From the NCBI RefSeq assembly GCF_002025205.1, contig NZ_CP019947.1, positions 4,917,501-4,981,500 of the forward strand: a stretch of 64,000 nucleotides of DNA, written 5' to 3'. This stretch comes from Pseudomonas sp. CC6-YY-74. GTDB lineage: Bacteria > Pseudomonadota > Gammaproteobacteria > Pseudomonadales > Pseudomonadaceae. Shown piece after piece: positions 27,833-35,604 of the stretch (position 1 is its first letter; the number at the start of each line of letters is the position of its first letter). The notes beneath the pieces are model-generated. The model was not told the origin of the DNA, searched no databases, and saw nothing but the letters and a program-made list of their open reading frames with translations. The translations under genes and the position numbers were made by a program.

Positions 27833-29755
27833 TTGAACGACATGGCAAAGAATCTGATCCTGTGGCTGATCATCGCGGCAGTCCTAGTGACGGTGATGAA
27901 CAATTTCTCCAGTCCGAACGAGTCCACTAAGCTCAATTACTCGGAGTTTATCCAGCAGGTTCAAGATGGCGCGGTTCAGCGGGTCACTGTTGATGGTTTC
28001 ATTATCAGCGGCGTGCGTGGCGATGGTTCCTCTTTTGAGACCGTACGTCCGGCAATTCAGGACAATGGCCTGATCAAAGATCTGATCGACAACAATGTGC
28101 AGGTAATCGGCAAGCAACCTGAGCAGCAGAGCATCTGGACTCAGTTGCTGGTGGCCAGTTTTCCGATTTTGGTGATCATCGCGGTGTTCATGTTCTTCAT
28201 GCGCCAAATGCAGGGCGGTGCGGGCGGCAAGGGCGGGCCCATGAGCTTCGGCAAGAGCAAGGCGCGCCTGCTCTCGGAAGATCAGGTCAAGACCACCTTC
28301 GCTGACGTCGCCGGTTGCGACGAGGCCAAGGAAGAAGTCAGCGAATTGGTCGAGTTCTTGCGTGATCCGGGCAAATTCCAGCGCCTCGGCGGGCGTATTC
28401 CGCGTGGCGTACTGATGGTCGGTTCGCCCGGTACCGGCAAAACCTTGCTGGCCAAGGCGGTTGCCGGTGAAGCGAAAGTGCCGTTCTTCACCATTTCCGG
28501 CTCGGATTTCGTCGAGATGTTCGTCGGGGTGGGTGCGTCCCGCGTGCGCGATATGTTCGAACAAGCGAAGAAACATGCGCCATGCATCATCTTTATCGAC
28601 GAAATCGATGCCGTCGGTCGCCATCGTGGTGCCGGTATGGGTGGCGGTCATGACGAGCGTGAGCAGACCCTCAACCAGTTGCTGGTGGAGATGGACGGCT
28701 TCGAGGCGAACGATGGTGTCATCGTCATTGCCGCCACTAACCGTCCTGATGTGCTCGATCCTGCGCTGTTGCGTCCCGGTCGCTTCGACCGTCAGGTGGT
28801 GGTCAGTCTGCCGGATATTCGTGGTCGCGAGCAGATTCTCAAAGTGCACATGCGCAAAGTGCCGATGGGCGAAAATGTCGAGCCTGCGATGATTGCTCGT
28901 GGGACTCCGGGGTTCTCCGGTGCCGATCTGGCTAACCTGGTCAATGAGGCCTCGTTGTTTGCCGCACGTTCCGGCAAGCGCGTGGTTGAGATGAAAGAGT
29001 TCGAGCTGGCCAAGGACAAGATCATGATGGGCGCCGAGCGCAAATCCATGGTCATGTCGGACAAGGAAAAGCTCAATACGGCGTTCCATGAGGCCGGCCA
29101 TGCCATTGTCGGGCGCTTGGTGCCCGAGCATGACCCGGTCTACAAGGTGTCGATCATCCCGCGTGGTCGTGCCTTGGGTGTGACCATGTTCCTGCCGGAA
29201 GAGGATCGCTACAGCCTGAGCAAGCGCGCCCTGACCAGTCAGATCTGCTCGCTGTTCGGTGGTCGTATTGCCGAAGAAATGACCCTGGGCTTCGATGGTG
29301 TGACCACTGGCGCATCGAACGACATCATGCGTGCCACCCAGTTGGCGCGCAACATGGTGACCAAGTGGGGCTTGTCCGAAAAACTCGGTCCGCTGATGTA
29401 TGCCGAAGAGGAAGGTGAAGTCTTCCTGGGTCGCAGCATGGGCAGTCAGCACACCAATGTCTCGGCTGAGACGGCCAAGGTGATCGATCAGGAAGTGCGC
29501 AGCATCATCGATCAGTGCTACGGCACTGCCAAGCGTCTGCTGGAAGAGAATCGCGACAAGCTCGATGCCATGGCTGAGGCCTTGATGAAGTACGAAACCA
29601 TCGATGCCGAGCAGATCGAAGAAATCATGAATGGCCGTGTCCCGCGTGAGCCGCGCGACTGGAGCGGTGGTGGTGATGCCGGTACGCCAGTGGCCAGTCC
29701 CGACGAAACGGATCGTCCCGAGAAGCCTATCGGTGGCCCTGCCGCCGAGCATTAA
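27833..29755 (+). CDS. ftsH: ATP-dependent zinc metalloprotease FtsH
   Basis: 640 residues if started at TTG 27833, which has AGAGGG 7 bases upstream; the next in-frame ATG at 27842 (MAKNLILWL) has poor spacing but is the usual annotated start. Two N-terminal membrane helices flank a periplasmic domain; AAA+ module with Walker A GSPGTGKT near 196, Walker B CIIFIDEID, the second region of homology ATNRPDVLDPALLRPGRFD; zinc site HEAGH near 419. It degrades membrane and soluble regulators. The Walker A has Ser where the FtsH family usually has Pro (GPPGTGKT). 8 bases before folP. Confidence 0.97.
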   Translation: MNDMAKNLILWLIIAAVLVTVMNNFSSPNESTKLNYSEFIQQVQDGAVQRVTVDGFIISGVRGDGSSFETVRPAIQDNGLIKDLIDNNVQVIGKQPEQQSIWTQLLVASFPILVIIAVFMFFMRQMQGGAGGKGGPMSFGKSKARLLSEDQVKTTFADVAGCDEAKEEVSELVEFLRDPGKFQRLGGRIPRGVLMVGSPGTGKTLLAKAVAGEAKVPFFTISGSDFVEMFVGVGASRVRDMFEQAKKHAPCIIFIDEIDAVGRHRGAGMGGGHDEREQTLNQLLVEMDGFEANDGVIVIAATNRPDVLDPALLRPGRFDRQVVVSLPDIRGREQILKVHMRKVPMGENVEPAMIARGTPGFSGADLANLVNEASLFAARSGKRVVEMKEFELAKDKIMMGAERKSMVMSDKEKLNTAFHEAGHAIVGRLVPEHDPVYKVSIIPRGRALGVTMFLPEEDRYSLSKRALTSQICSLFGGRIAEEMTLGFDGVTTGASNDIMRATQLARNMVTKWGLSEKLGPLMYAEEEGEVFLGRSMGSQHTNVSAETAKVIDQEVRSIIDQCYGTAKRLLEENRDKLDAMAEALMKYETIDAEQIEEIMNGRVPREPRDWSGGGDAGTPVASPDETDRPEKPIGGPAAEH

Positions 29756-29763
29756 GGATCACG

Positions 29764-30615
29764 ATGTCTGAAGTGTGTCATCTGAACCGGCTGCCTTGTG
29801 GCAGCCGGTTTCTTGATTTAACCCGTCCGCAGGTGATGGGTATCCTCAATGTCACTCCCGATTCCTTTTCCGATGGCGGTCGTTTCGGCCAGCGCGACGC
29901 GGCCTTGCGCCATGCCGAGGCGATGGTGCGGGCTGGCGCCAGCCTGATCGATGTCGGTGGAGAGTCCACGCGTCCCGGGGCGCGAGCGGTGTCGCCGGTT
30001 GAAGAGCTGGAGCGCGTTGCGCCAATTGTCGAGGCCATTGCTGCCGAGCTGGATGTGATCATCTCGGTGGATACCTCGACGCCCGCGGTGATGCGTGAAA
30101 CTGCGCGTCTCGGGGCTGGCTTGATCAATGATGTACGTTCGTTGCAGCGTGATGGGGCGCTGGATGCTGCCGCCGATAGCGGTTTGCCGGTGTGCTTGAT
30201 GCATATGCGCGGTGAGCCGACCACCATGCAGCAGAATCCTCAATATTCCGATGTGCTGGTCGAGGTGCGCGACTTTCTGATCGAGCGCATGGCGGCCTGT
30301 GCGGCGGCGGGGATTGCGCGCGAACGGCTGATTCTCGATCCGGGCTTTGGCTTCGCCAAGACTCAGGAGCACAATCTCAGCTTGTTCAAGGATTTGCAGT
30401 CGCTACATGAGTTGGGTCGGCCGCTGCTGGTCGGCGTCTCACGCAAGAGCATGATCGGCCGGGTGCTCGGTCATGAGGTTGGTGGACGTCTATACGGCAG
30501 TCTTGCCCTGGCGGCCTTGGCGGTAACCAAGGGGGCGCACATCCTGCGGGTTCATGATGTGGCTGAAACCGTCGATGTGGTGCGTATGCTGGCTGCAGTC
30601 GAAGCAGCTGAATAA
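29764..30615 (+). CDS. folP: Dihydropteroate synthase
   Basis: 283 residues. TIM barrel with VMGILNVTPDSFSDGG, DVGGESTRPGA, DPGFGFAKTQEHN and the sulfonamide-pocket region VGVSRKSMIG. Joins p-aminobenzoate to the pterin diphosphate in folate synthesis. It follows ftsH by 8 bases and precedes glmM, as in E. coli. Its first codons contain a strong hairpin (see 29785-29810). Confidence 0.97.
   Translation: MSEVCHLNRLPCGSRFLDLTRPQVMGILNVTPDSFSDGGRFGQRDAALRHAEAMVRAGASLIDVGGESTRPGARAVSPVEELERVAPIVEAIAAELDVIISVDTSTPAVMRETARLGAGLINDVRSLQRDGALDAAADSGLPVCLMHMRGEPTTMQQNPQYSDVLVEVRDFLIERMAACAAAGIARERLILDPGFGFAKTQEHNLSLFKDLQSLHELGRPLLVGVSRKSMIGRVLGHEVGGRLYGSLALAALAVTKGAHILRVHDVAETVDVVRMLAAVEAAE
29785..29810 (+). 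terminator. Terminator-like hairpin inside the folP 5' coding region
   Basis: Perfect 11-bp stem AACCGGCTGCC / GGCAGCCGGTT with TTGT loop, followed by TCTTGATTTAA. It sits 26 bases after the ftsH stop, within codons 8-16 of folP. It has the shape of an intrinsic terminator with a broken U-tract and could reduce read-through from ftsH to folP-glmM unless ribosomes translate folP. Confidence 0.5.
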
Positions 30616-30635
30616 GTAATCAAGGAATCGTGGTC

Positions 30636-31973
30636 ATGGCTAGAAAATATTTTGGTACCGACGGTATTCGTGGGCGTGTCGGCGAGTTTCCCATCACCCC
30701 GGATTTTATGCTCAAGCTCGGCTGGGCAGCCGGCATGGCATTTCGCAAGCAAGGCAAGTGCCGAATTCTGATCGGCAAGGACACGCGGATTTCCGGTTAC
30801 ATGTTCGAGTCGGCGCTGGAGGCCGGCTTGTCCGCGGCGGGTGCCGACGTCATGTTGCTGGGGCCGATGCCGACACCGGCAATCGCCTACCTGACTCGTA
30901 CCTTTCATGCCGAGGCCGGTATCGTCATCAGTGCCTCGCACAACCCGCATCACGACAACGGCATCAAGTTTTTCTCGGGGCAGGGCACCAAGCTGCCTGA
31001 CGAGATCGAACTGATGATCGAGGAGTTGCTCGATGCGCCGATGACCGTGGTCGAGTCCGGGCAGTTGGGCAAGGTGTCGCGGATCAACGATGCAGCGGGG
31101 CGCTATATCGAGTTCTGTAAGAGCAGTGTGCCGAGCAGTACCGATTTTGCCGGACTGAAGATCGTGGTCGATTGCGCCAATGGTGCGGCCTATAAAGTGG
31201 CGCCTAGCGTGTTTCGCGAACTCGGGGCCGAGGTTTTAGTACTCTCGGCCCAGCCTGACGGCCTGAATATCAATCATGACTGCGGTTCTACCCATGTCGA
31301 AGCCTTGCAGGCCGCGGTGGTGGCGCAGCAGGCCGATCTGGGCATCGCCTTCGATGGCGACGCGGATCGTGTGCTGATGGTCGATCACACGGGCGCTTTG
31401 GTTGATGGCGATGAGCTGTTGTTCATCATTGCGCGTGATCTGCAGGAGCGCGGCAAGTTGCAAGGCGGTGTGGTTGGCACTCTGATGAGCAATCTTGGTC
31501 TGGAGCTGGCGCTGGCCGACCTGGGTATTCCCTTCGTGCGGGCCAAGGTCGGCGATCGCTACGTGGTTGCCGAGCTGCTGGCGCGCAACTGGCAGATGGG
31601 TGGGGAGAACTCGGGGCACCTGGTGTGTTTTCAGCACACCACGACGGGTGATGCGATCATCGCTGCGCTGCAGGTGCTGCTGGCGCTAAGGCGTCGCGGG
31701 CAGAGCTTGGCAGAAGCGCGACAGGGTTTGCGCAAGTGTCCGCAAGTGCTGATCAACGTGCGTTATTCCGGTGGGGTCGACCCGCTCGAGCACCCTGCTG
31801 TGCGGGATGCCAGTGCGCGGGTGACCGAGCAAATGGCGGGCCGCGGTCGCGTTCTGCTGCGCAAATCCGGTACCGAGCCGTTGCTGCGGGTGATGGTCGA
31901 GGGCGACGATGAGGCCCTGGTGCGCGGCTATGCCGATGAATTGGCTAAGGTTGTTGCTGAAGTCTGTGTTTGA
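30636..31973 (+). CDS. glmM: Phosphoglucosamine mutase
   Basis: 445 residues from ATG 30636 (MARKYFGTDGIRGRVGEFPI), 9 bases after AAGGA; an in-frame GTG 6 bases upstream is too close to it. Active-site phosphoserine in ISASHNPHHDNGIKFF, metal-binding DGDADRVLMVD, sugar-binding GGENSGH and phosphate loop RKSGTEPLLRVM. Interconverts glucosamine 6- and 1-phosphate for cell-wall synthesis. Confidence 0.98.
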   Translation: MARKYFGTDGIRGRVGEFPITPDFMLKLGWAAGMAFRKQGKCRILIGKDTRISGYMFESALEAGLSAAGADVMLLGPMPTPAIAYLTRTFHAEAGIVISASHNPHHDNGIKFFSGQGTKLPDEIELMIEELLDAPMTVVESGQLGKVSRINDAAGRYIEFCKSSVPSSTDFAGLKIVVDCANGAAYKVAPSVFRELGAEVLVLSAQPDGLNINHDCGSTHVEALQAAVVAQQADLGIAFDGDADRVLMVDHTGALVDGDELLFIIARDLQERGKLQGGVVGTLMSNLGLELALADLGIPFVRAKVGDRYVVAELLARNWQMGGENSGHLVCFQHTTTGDAIIAALQVLLALRRRGQSLAEARQGLRKCPQVLINVRYSGGVDPLEHPAVRDASARVTEQMAGRGRVLLRKSGTEPLLRVMVEGDDEALVRGYADELAKVVAEVCV

Positions 31974-32036
31974 TCGCTTGCCAGTCCCGGTGCCGTTGGG
32001 TAACATCTGCGCCCTCTTTGATCGATGAGGTAAAGC

Positions 32037-32792
32037 ATGCGTCGCCCCTTGGTAGCTGGTAACTGGAAAATGCACGGTACCCGCGCCAGCGTCGCAGAGC
32101 TGATCAACGGTTTGCGTCAGCAGGTGTTGCCTGCTGATGTCGAGATTGCTGTGTTTCCGTGCTCTTTACATATCGCTGAGGTTTTCGGTGGTCTGGTGGG
32201 TACGGGTGTTACGGTCGGTGCGCAAGATTGTGCGGTCGATCCTGAGCAAGGCGCTCTTACGGGTGAGGTCGCTGCCAGCCAGTTGCAGGATGTTGGCTGT
32301 GCCTTGGTGTTGGTTGGTCATTCGGAGCGGCGTTTGCTGCTTGGTGAGACCGATGCCGAGGTGGTGCGCAAATTTGCTGCCGTGCAGTCTTGTGGTTTGA
32401 CGCCGTTGTTGTGCGTGGGCGAGACCCTTGCGCAGCGAGAGGCGGGCAAGACCCTCGATGTGGTTGGTGCGCAGTTGGCCAGCGTTGTCGAGGCTCTGGG
32501 CATTGAGGCTTTTATTCGGGCAGTGGTTGCCTATGAGCCGGTCTGGGCTATTGGTTCGGGTCTGACGGCGTCACCCGAGCAGGCGCAGCAGGTACATGCC
32601 GCTATCCGTGCGCAGTTGGCCGCGCAGAGTGCTGAAGTGGCGTGTGCGGTAAGAATTCTATATGGCGGCAGTGTGAAGGCCGCCAATGCAGCCGAGTTGT
32701 TCGGTATGCCAGATATCGATGGGGGGCTTGTTGGTGGGGCCTCTCTGAATGCGGATGAGTTCGGTGCGATTTGTCGCGCCGCAGGAAGCTGA
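32037..32792 (+). CDS. tpiA: Triosephosphate isomerase
   Basis: 251 residues. Active-site residues: Lys in GNWKMHG, His in VGHSERR, catalytic Glu in VAYEPVWAIGSG, and the phosphate loop YGGSVKAANAAELF. Interconverts dihydroxyacetone phosphate and glyceraldehyde 3-phosphate. GAGGT precedes the ATG. Directly followed by secG. Confidence 0.98.
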   Translation: MRRPLVAGNWKMHGTRASVAELINGLRQQVLPADVEIAVFPCSLHIAEVFGGLVGTGVTVGAQDCAVDPEQGALTGEVAASQLQDVGCALVLVGHSERRLLLGETDAEVVRKFAAVQSCGLTPLLCVGETLAQREAGKTLDVVGAQLASVVEALGIEAFIRAVVAYEPVWAIGSGLTASPEQAQQVHAAIRAQLAAQSAEVACAVRILYGGSVKAANAAELFGMPDIDGGLVGGASLNADEFGAICRAAGS

Positions 32793-32796
32793 CATA

Positions 32797-33177
32797 ATGC
32801 TGGAAACAGGCGTAGTAGTTATTCATCTGCTGGGTGCGATCGGTGTGGTTGCGCTGGTTTTATTGCAGCAGGGCAAGGGTGCGGATGCAGGTGCGTCTTT
32901 TGGTTCTGGCGCCTCAGGTACCGTATTCGGTAGCCAAGGTACCTCTACCTTTTTGAGTCGCGTTACTGCTATACTCGCCACCGCTTTTTTCTTAACTAGC
33001 TTGGGCTTAGCGTTCTTTGCTAAAGAAAAGGCTGATGCGCTGACTCAGGTTGGTTTGCCTGATCCAGCGGTGTTGGAAGTGCAGCAGGTCAAGCCCGCTG
33101 TAGAAGATGTACCCGTGCTCGAAGAGCAAAAGCCGGCTGTTGACGCGGCTGACGTACCTCAGGCTCCAGAGCAGTAA
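32797..33177 (+). CDS. secG: Preprotein translocase subunit SecG
   Basis: 126 residues from ATG 32797 (MLETGVVVIHLLGAIG), 5 bases after tpiA. Two membrane helices flanking the conserved cytoplasmic loop LLQQGKGADAGASFGSGASG (given within 20 residues), then FGSQGTSTFLSR; an acidic Val/Pro-rich C-terminal tail longer than in E. coli. Accessory subunit of SecYEG. No terminator lies between it and the tRNA-Leu gene 25 bases downstream. Confidence 0.97.
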   Translation: MLETGVVVIHLLGAIGVVALVLLQQGKGADAGASFGSGASGTVFGSQGTSTFLSRVTAILATAFFLTSLGLAFFAKEKADALTQVGLPDPAVLEVQQVKPAVEDVPVLEEQKPAVDAADVPQAPEQ

Positions 33178-33202
33178 CAAGCAATACGCAACAAGTGATT
33201 TT

Positions 33203-33288
33203 GCCGAGGTGGTGGAATTGGTAGACACGCTACCTTGAGGTGGTAGTGGCCATAGGCTGTAGGGGTTCGAGTCCCCTCCTCGGTACCA
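33203..33288 (+). tRNA. leuU: tRNA-Leu (anticodon GAG)
   Basis: 86 bases including the encoded CCA. Acceptor stem GCCGAGG pairs with CCTCGGT except for the last position, D-arm TGGAATTGGTAGACAC, anticodon stem CTACC/GGTAG with loop TTGAGGT (anticodon GAG), long variable arm typical of class II tRNA, and T-arm GGGGTTCGAGTCCCC. It lies just after secG, as leuU does in E. coli, and is followed by a terminator. Confidence 0.96.
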
Positions 33289-33294
33289 ATTTAC

Positions 33295-33326
33295 AAGAAA
33301 GCCCGCAGCATGCGGGCTTTCTTGTT
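33295..33326 (+). terminator. Terminator after tRNA-Leu
   Basis: Perfect 13-bp stem AAGAAAGCCCGCA / TGCGGGCTTTCTT with GCA loop, starting 7 bases after the tRNA CCA end. Confidence 0.9.
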
Positions 33327-33339
33327 GCTGAAGCGCTGG

Positions 33340-33369
33340 TTGACCCTTGCGAGGGTTCGGTCGTATACT
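33340..33369 (+). promoter_or_regulatory. Promoter of the metY-rimP-nusA-infB operon
   Basis: TTGACC at 33340-33345, 18-base spacer, TATACT at 33364-33369, then a GC-rich discriminator (TCGGCCCC) before the expected start near 33376. GC-rich discriminators are typical of stringently controlled tRNA/rRNA promoters. Confidence 0.75.
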
Positions 33370-33385
33370 TCGGCCCCAGCTTTGA

Positions 33386-33464
33386 CGCGGGATGGGACGG
33401 TCTGGTGGCTCGTCGGGCTCATAAGCCGAAGGTCGTTGGTTCAGCCAGAGTCCTCCCGCGACCA
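33386..33464 (+). tRNA. metY: Initiator tRNA-Met-like gene at the metY locus, structurally aberrant
   Basis: Homologous to initiator tRNA by place (first in the rimP-nusA-infB operon, as E. coli metY), by CTGGT and GCTCGTCGGGCTCATAA core and by the CAT anticodon at 33420-33422. The acceptor stem is perfect (CGCGGGA/TCCCGCG + ACCA). But it is 79 bases, not 77; the D stem has an A-C mismatch; invariant A14 and A21 are G; the three-G:C hallmark of the anticodon stem is broken (GGG opposite GCC); C1 pairs with G72 whereas initiators have a C1-A72 mismatch; and the T-arm (GTTGGTTCAGCCAGAGTCC) does not fit the GTTCRANYC loop with a 5-bp stem. It may be a decayed copy or a local sequence error. Confidence 0.5.
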
Positions 33465-33469
33465 GCAGC

Positions 33470-33493
33470 AAAGCCCCTTTTCAGGGGCTTTTT
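33470..33493 (+). terminator. Terminator/attenuator after metY
   Basis: 9-bp stem AAAGCCCCT / AGGGGCTTT with TTTC loop and trailing T run, 6 bases after the tRNA-like gene. First of two terminators before rimP; in E. coli such leader terminators are read through under NusA-dependent control. Confidence 0.85.
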
Positions 33494-33540
33494 GCTAGCT
33501 GGGAGACAGATTTGCCGGTCTTTAGAGGTCGGTTAAAGGG

Positions 33541-33562
33541 ATGGGCGTTTCGCCCATTTTTC
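33541..33562 (+). terminator. Second leader terminator before rimP
   Basis: 7-bp stem ATGGGCG / CGCCCAT with TTT loop followed by TTTTTC, 29 bases before the rimP start. Confidence 0.8.
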
Positions 33563-33590
33563 ATTTGCACAGCATGCGCGAGGGGCTCAG

Positions 33591-34049
33591 GTGTCGAGCA
33601 AGCTAGAACAGTTGCAGGCCTTGGTGGCCCCGGTAGTCGAAGCACTCGGCTATGAATGCTGGGGTCTCGAGTTCCTGTCGCAAGGGCGGCATTCTTTGCT
33701 GCGAATTTATATCGATCATGCCGATGGCGTTCTTATCGAAGATTGCGAGAAGGTCAGTCGGCAGATCAGTGGTGTCCTCGATGTTGAGGATCCGATCAGT
33801 GCGGAGTACACCCTGGAGGTGTCTTCGCCCGGTATGGATCGGCCGCTGTTCACGTTGCAACAGTTCGCCAGCCATGCCGGCGAACAGGTGAAAATCAAGC
33901 TGCGTTCGCCTTTCGAGGGGCGCCGTAACTTTCAAGGTCTCCTCCGTGGCGTGGAGGAACAGGACGTGGTGGTGCAGGTGGATGACCATGAGTTCCTGTT
34001 GCCGATCGACATGATCGACAAGGCCAATATTATCCCCAGGTTTGATTGA
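33591..34049 (+). CDS. rimP: Ribosome maturation factor RimP
   Basis: 152 residues from GTG 33591 (SSKLEQLQALVAPVVEAL follows), GAGGGG upstream. N-terminal domain with GYECWGLEF and LRIYIDHADG; EVSSPGMDRPLF is the family signature; C-terminal SH3-like domain. Needed for 30S subunit maturation. First protein gene of the nusA operon; overlaps nothing and lies 47 bases before nusA. Confidence 0.96.
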   Translation: MSSKLEQLQALVAPVVEALGYECWGLEFLSQGRHSLLRIYIDHADGVLIEDCEKVSRQISGVLDVEDPISAEYTLEVSSPGMDRPLFTLQQFASHAGEQVKIKLRSPFEGRRNFQGLLRGVEEQDVVVQVDDHEFLLPIDMIDKANIIPRFD

Positions 34050-34096
34050 GACGCGGATCCCGCGGATCCAATGGATTGCGAAAGGCGAGGCGTACG

Positions 34097-35578
34097 ATGA
34101 GCAAAGAAGTACTGCTGGTTGTTGAGTCGGTGTCCAACGAAAAGGGCGTACCGGCTAGCGTTATATTCGAGGCGCTGGAATTGGCCCTGGCCACTGCCAC
34201 CAAAAAGCGTTTTGAAGACGAAGTCGAGTTGCGTGTGGCGATCAATCGCCAAACGGGCAACTATGAAACTTTCCGTTGCTGGACAGTGGTTGAAGAAGCC
34301 GATTTCGATGACCCTGCGCATCAAGTTACCGTTGATATGCCGCGGGCGATTGAAGCCAATGCGGCAGTCGGTGATGTGCTCGATGAAAAGATCGACTCCA
34401 TCGAGTTCGGTCGTATTGCTGCGCAAACCGCCAAGCAAGTCATCGTGCAGAAAGTTCGCGAAGCCGAGCGTGCCCAGGTGGTTGAAGCCTACCGTGGGCG
34501 TTTGGGCGAAATCATCTCCGGCACTGTGAAGAAGGTGACTCGCGATAATGTGATCATCGATCTGGGTAACAATGCCGAGGCGCTGCTGGCGCGCGAGGAC
34601 ATCATCTCGCGGGAAACTTTCCGCGTCGGTGCCCGGGTTCGTGCCTTGCTCAGGGAAATCCGCACCGAGAACCGCGGTCCGCAGCTGATCCTCTCGCGTA
34701 CCGCGCCGGAAATGCTGATCGAATTGTTCCGCATCGAAGTGCCGGAGATCGCCGAAGAGCTGATCGAAGTCATGGCTGCTGCGCGCGATCCTGGTTCGCG
34801 TGCCAAATTGGCCGTGCGCTCCAAAGACAAGCGTATCGACCCGCAAGGTGCCTGTATCGGCATGCGTGGGTCGCGCGTGCAAGCAGTATCCGGCGAGTTG
34901 GCCGGCGAACGTGTGGATATCGTGCTGTGGGATGACAATCCCGCGCAGTTTGTGATCAACGCCATGTCGCCAGCGGAAGTTGCTGCAATCATTGTCGATG
35001 AGGATGCCCATGCCATGGACATCGCCGTCGGCGAAGACAACCTGGCGCAGGCTATTGGCCGTGGTGGTCAGAACGTTCGTTTGGCCAGTCAACTGACTGG
35101 CTGGACGCTGAACGTGATGACCGAAGCGGACATCCAGGCGAAGCAGCAAGCAGAAACCGGCGACATCCTGCAGCACTTCATCGACGAGCTGGAAGTCGAC
35201 GAAGAGCTGGCCCAGGTGTTGGTCGAAGAAGGCTTCACCAGCCTGGAAGAAATCGCTTATGTGCCGATGGAAGAGATGCTCAGCATCGATGGTTTTGATG
35301 AAGACATCGTCAGCGAGCTACGGTCACGGGCAAAAGATCGCCTGTTGACCAAGGCCATCGCCACAGAAGAAAAACTGGCAGACGCCCACCCGGCCGAAGA
35401 CCTGCTCTCACTTGAGGGTATGGACAAAGGCTTGGCGCAAGAACTGGCAGTACGCGGTGTGGTTACCCGCGAAGACCTGGCCGAGCAGTCGATTGACGAC
35501 CTGCTCGACATCGACGGCATCGACGCAGAGCGTGCCGGCAAGCTGATCATGGCCGCCCGAGCCCATTGGTTCGAGTAA
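34097..35578 (+). CDS. nusA: Transcription termination/antitermination protein NusA
   Basis: 493 residues from ATG 34097 (MSKEVLLVVESVSNEKGV), with GAGG 7 bases upstream; 17 open codons before it are not conserved. N-terminal polymerase-binding domain, S1 domain (GEIISGTVKKVTRDNVIIDLG region), two KH domains (ACIGMRGSRVQAV, IGRGGQNVRLASQLTGW) and two C-terminal acidic repeats with helix-hairpin-helix. Controls pausing, termination and antitermination, and likely its own operon through the two leader terminators. Confidence 0.98.
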   Translation: MSKEVLLVVESVSNEKGVPASVIFEALELALATATKKRFEDEVELRVAINRQTGNYETFRCWTVVEEADFDDPAHQVTVDMPRAIEANAAVGDVLDEKIDSIEFGRIAAQTAKQVIVQKVREAERAQVVEAYRGRLGEIISGTVKKVTRDNVIIDLGNNAEALLAREDIISRETFRVGARVRALLREIRTENRGPQLILSRTAPEMLIELFRIEVPEIAEELIEVMAAARDPGSRAKLAVRSKDKRIDPQGACIGMRGSRVQAVSGELAGERVDIVLWDDNPAQFVINAMSPAEVAAIIVDEDAHAMDIAVGEDNLAQAIGRGGQNVRLASQLTGWTLNVMTEADIQAKQQAETGDILQHFIDELEVDEELAQVLVEEGFTSLEEIAYVPMEEMLSIDGFDEDIVSELRSRAKDRLLTKAIATEEKLADAHPAEDLLSLEGMDKGLAQELAVRGVVTREDLAEQSIDDLLDIDGIDAERAGKLIMAARAHWFE

Positions 35579-35604
35579 GTTTTACGGCCTGAGGAGAGAA
35601 GTGC

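Noticed and set aside
27884..29752. A 622-codon open frame antisense to ftsH
   Set aside because: Same reason; ftsH is unambiguous.
33203..33464. tRNA cluster as an integration site for a mobile element
   Set aside because: No integrase, direct repeat of the tRNA end, or foreign gene lies nearby; the block is conserved core sequence.
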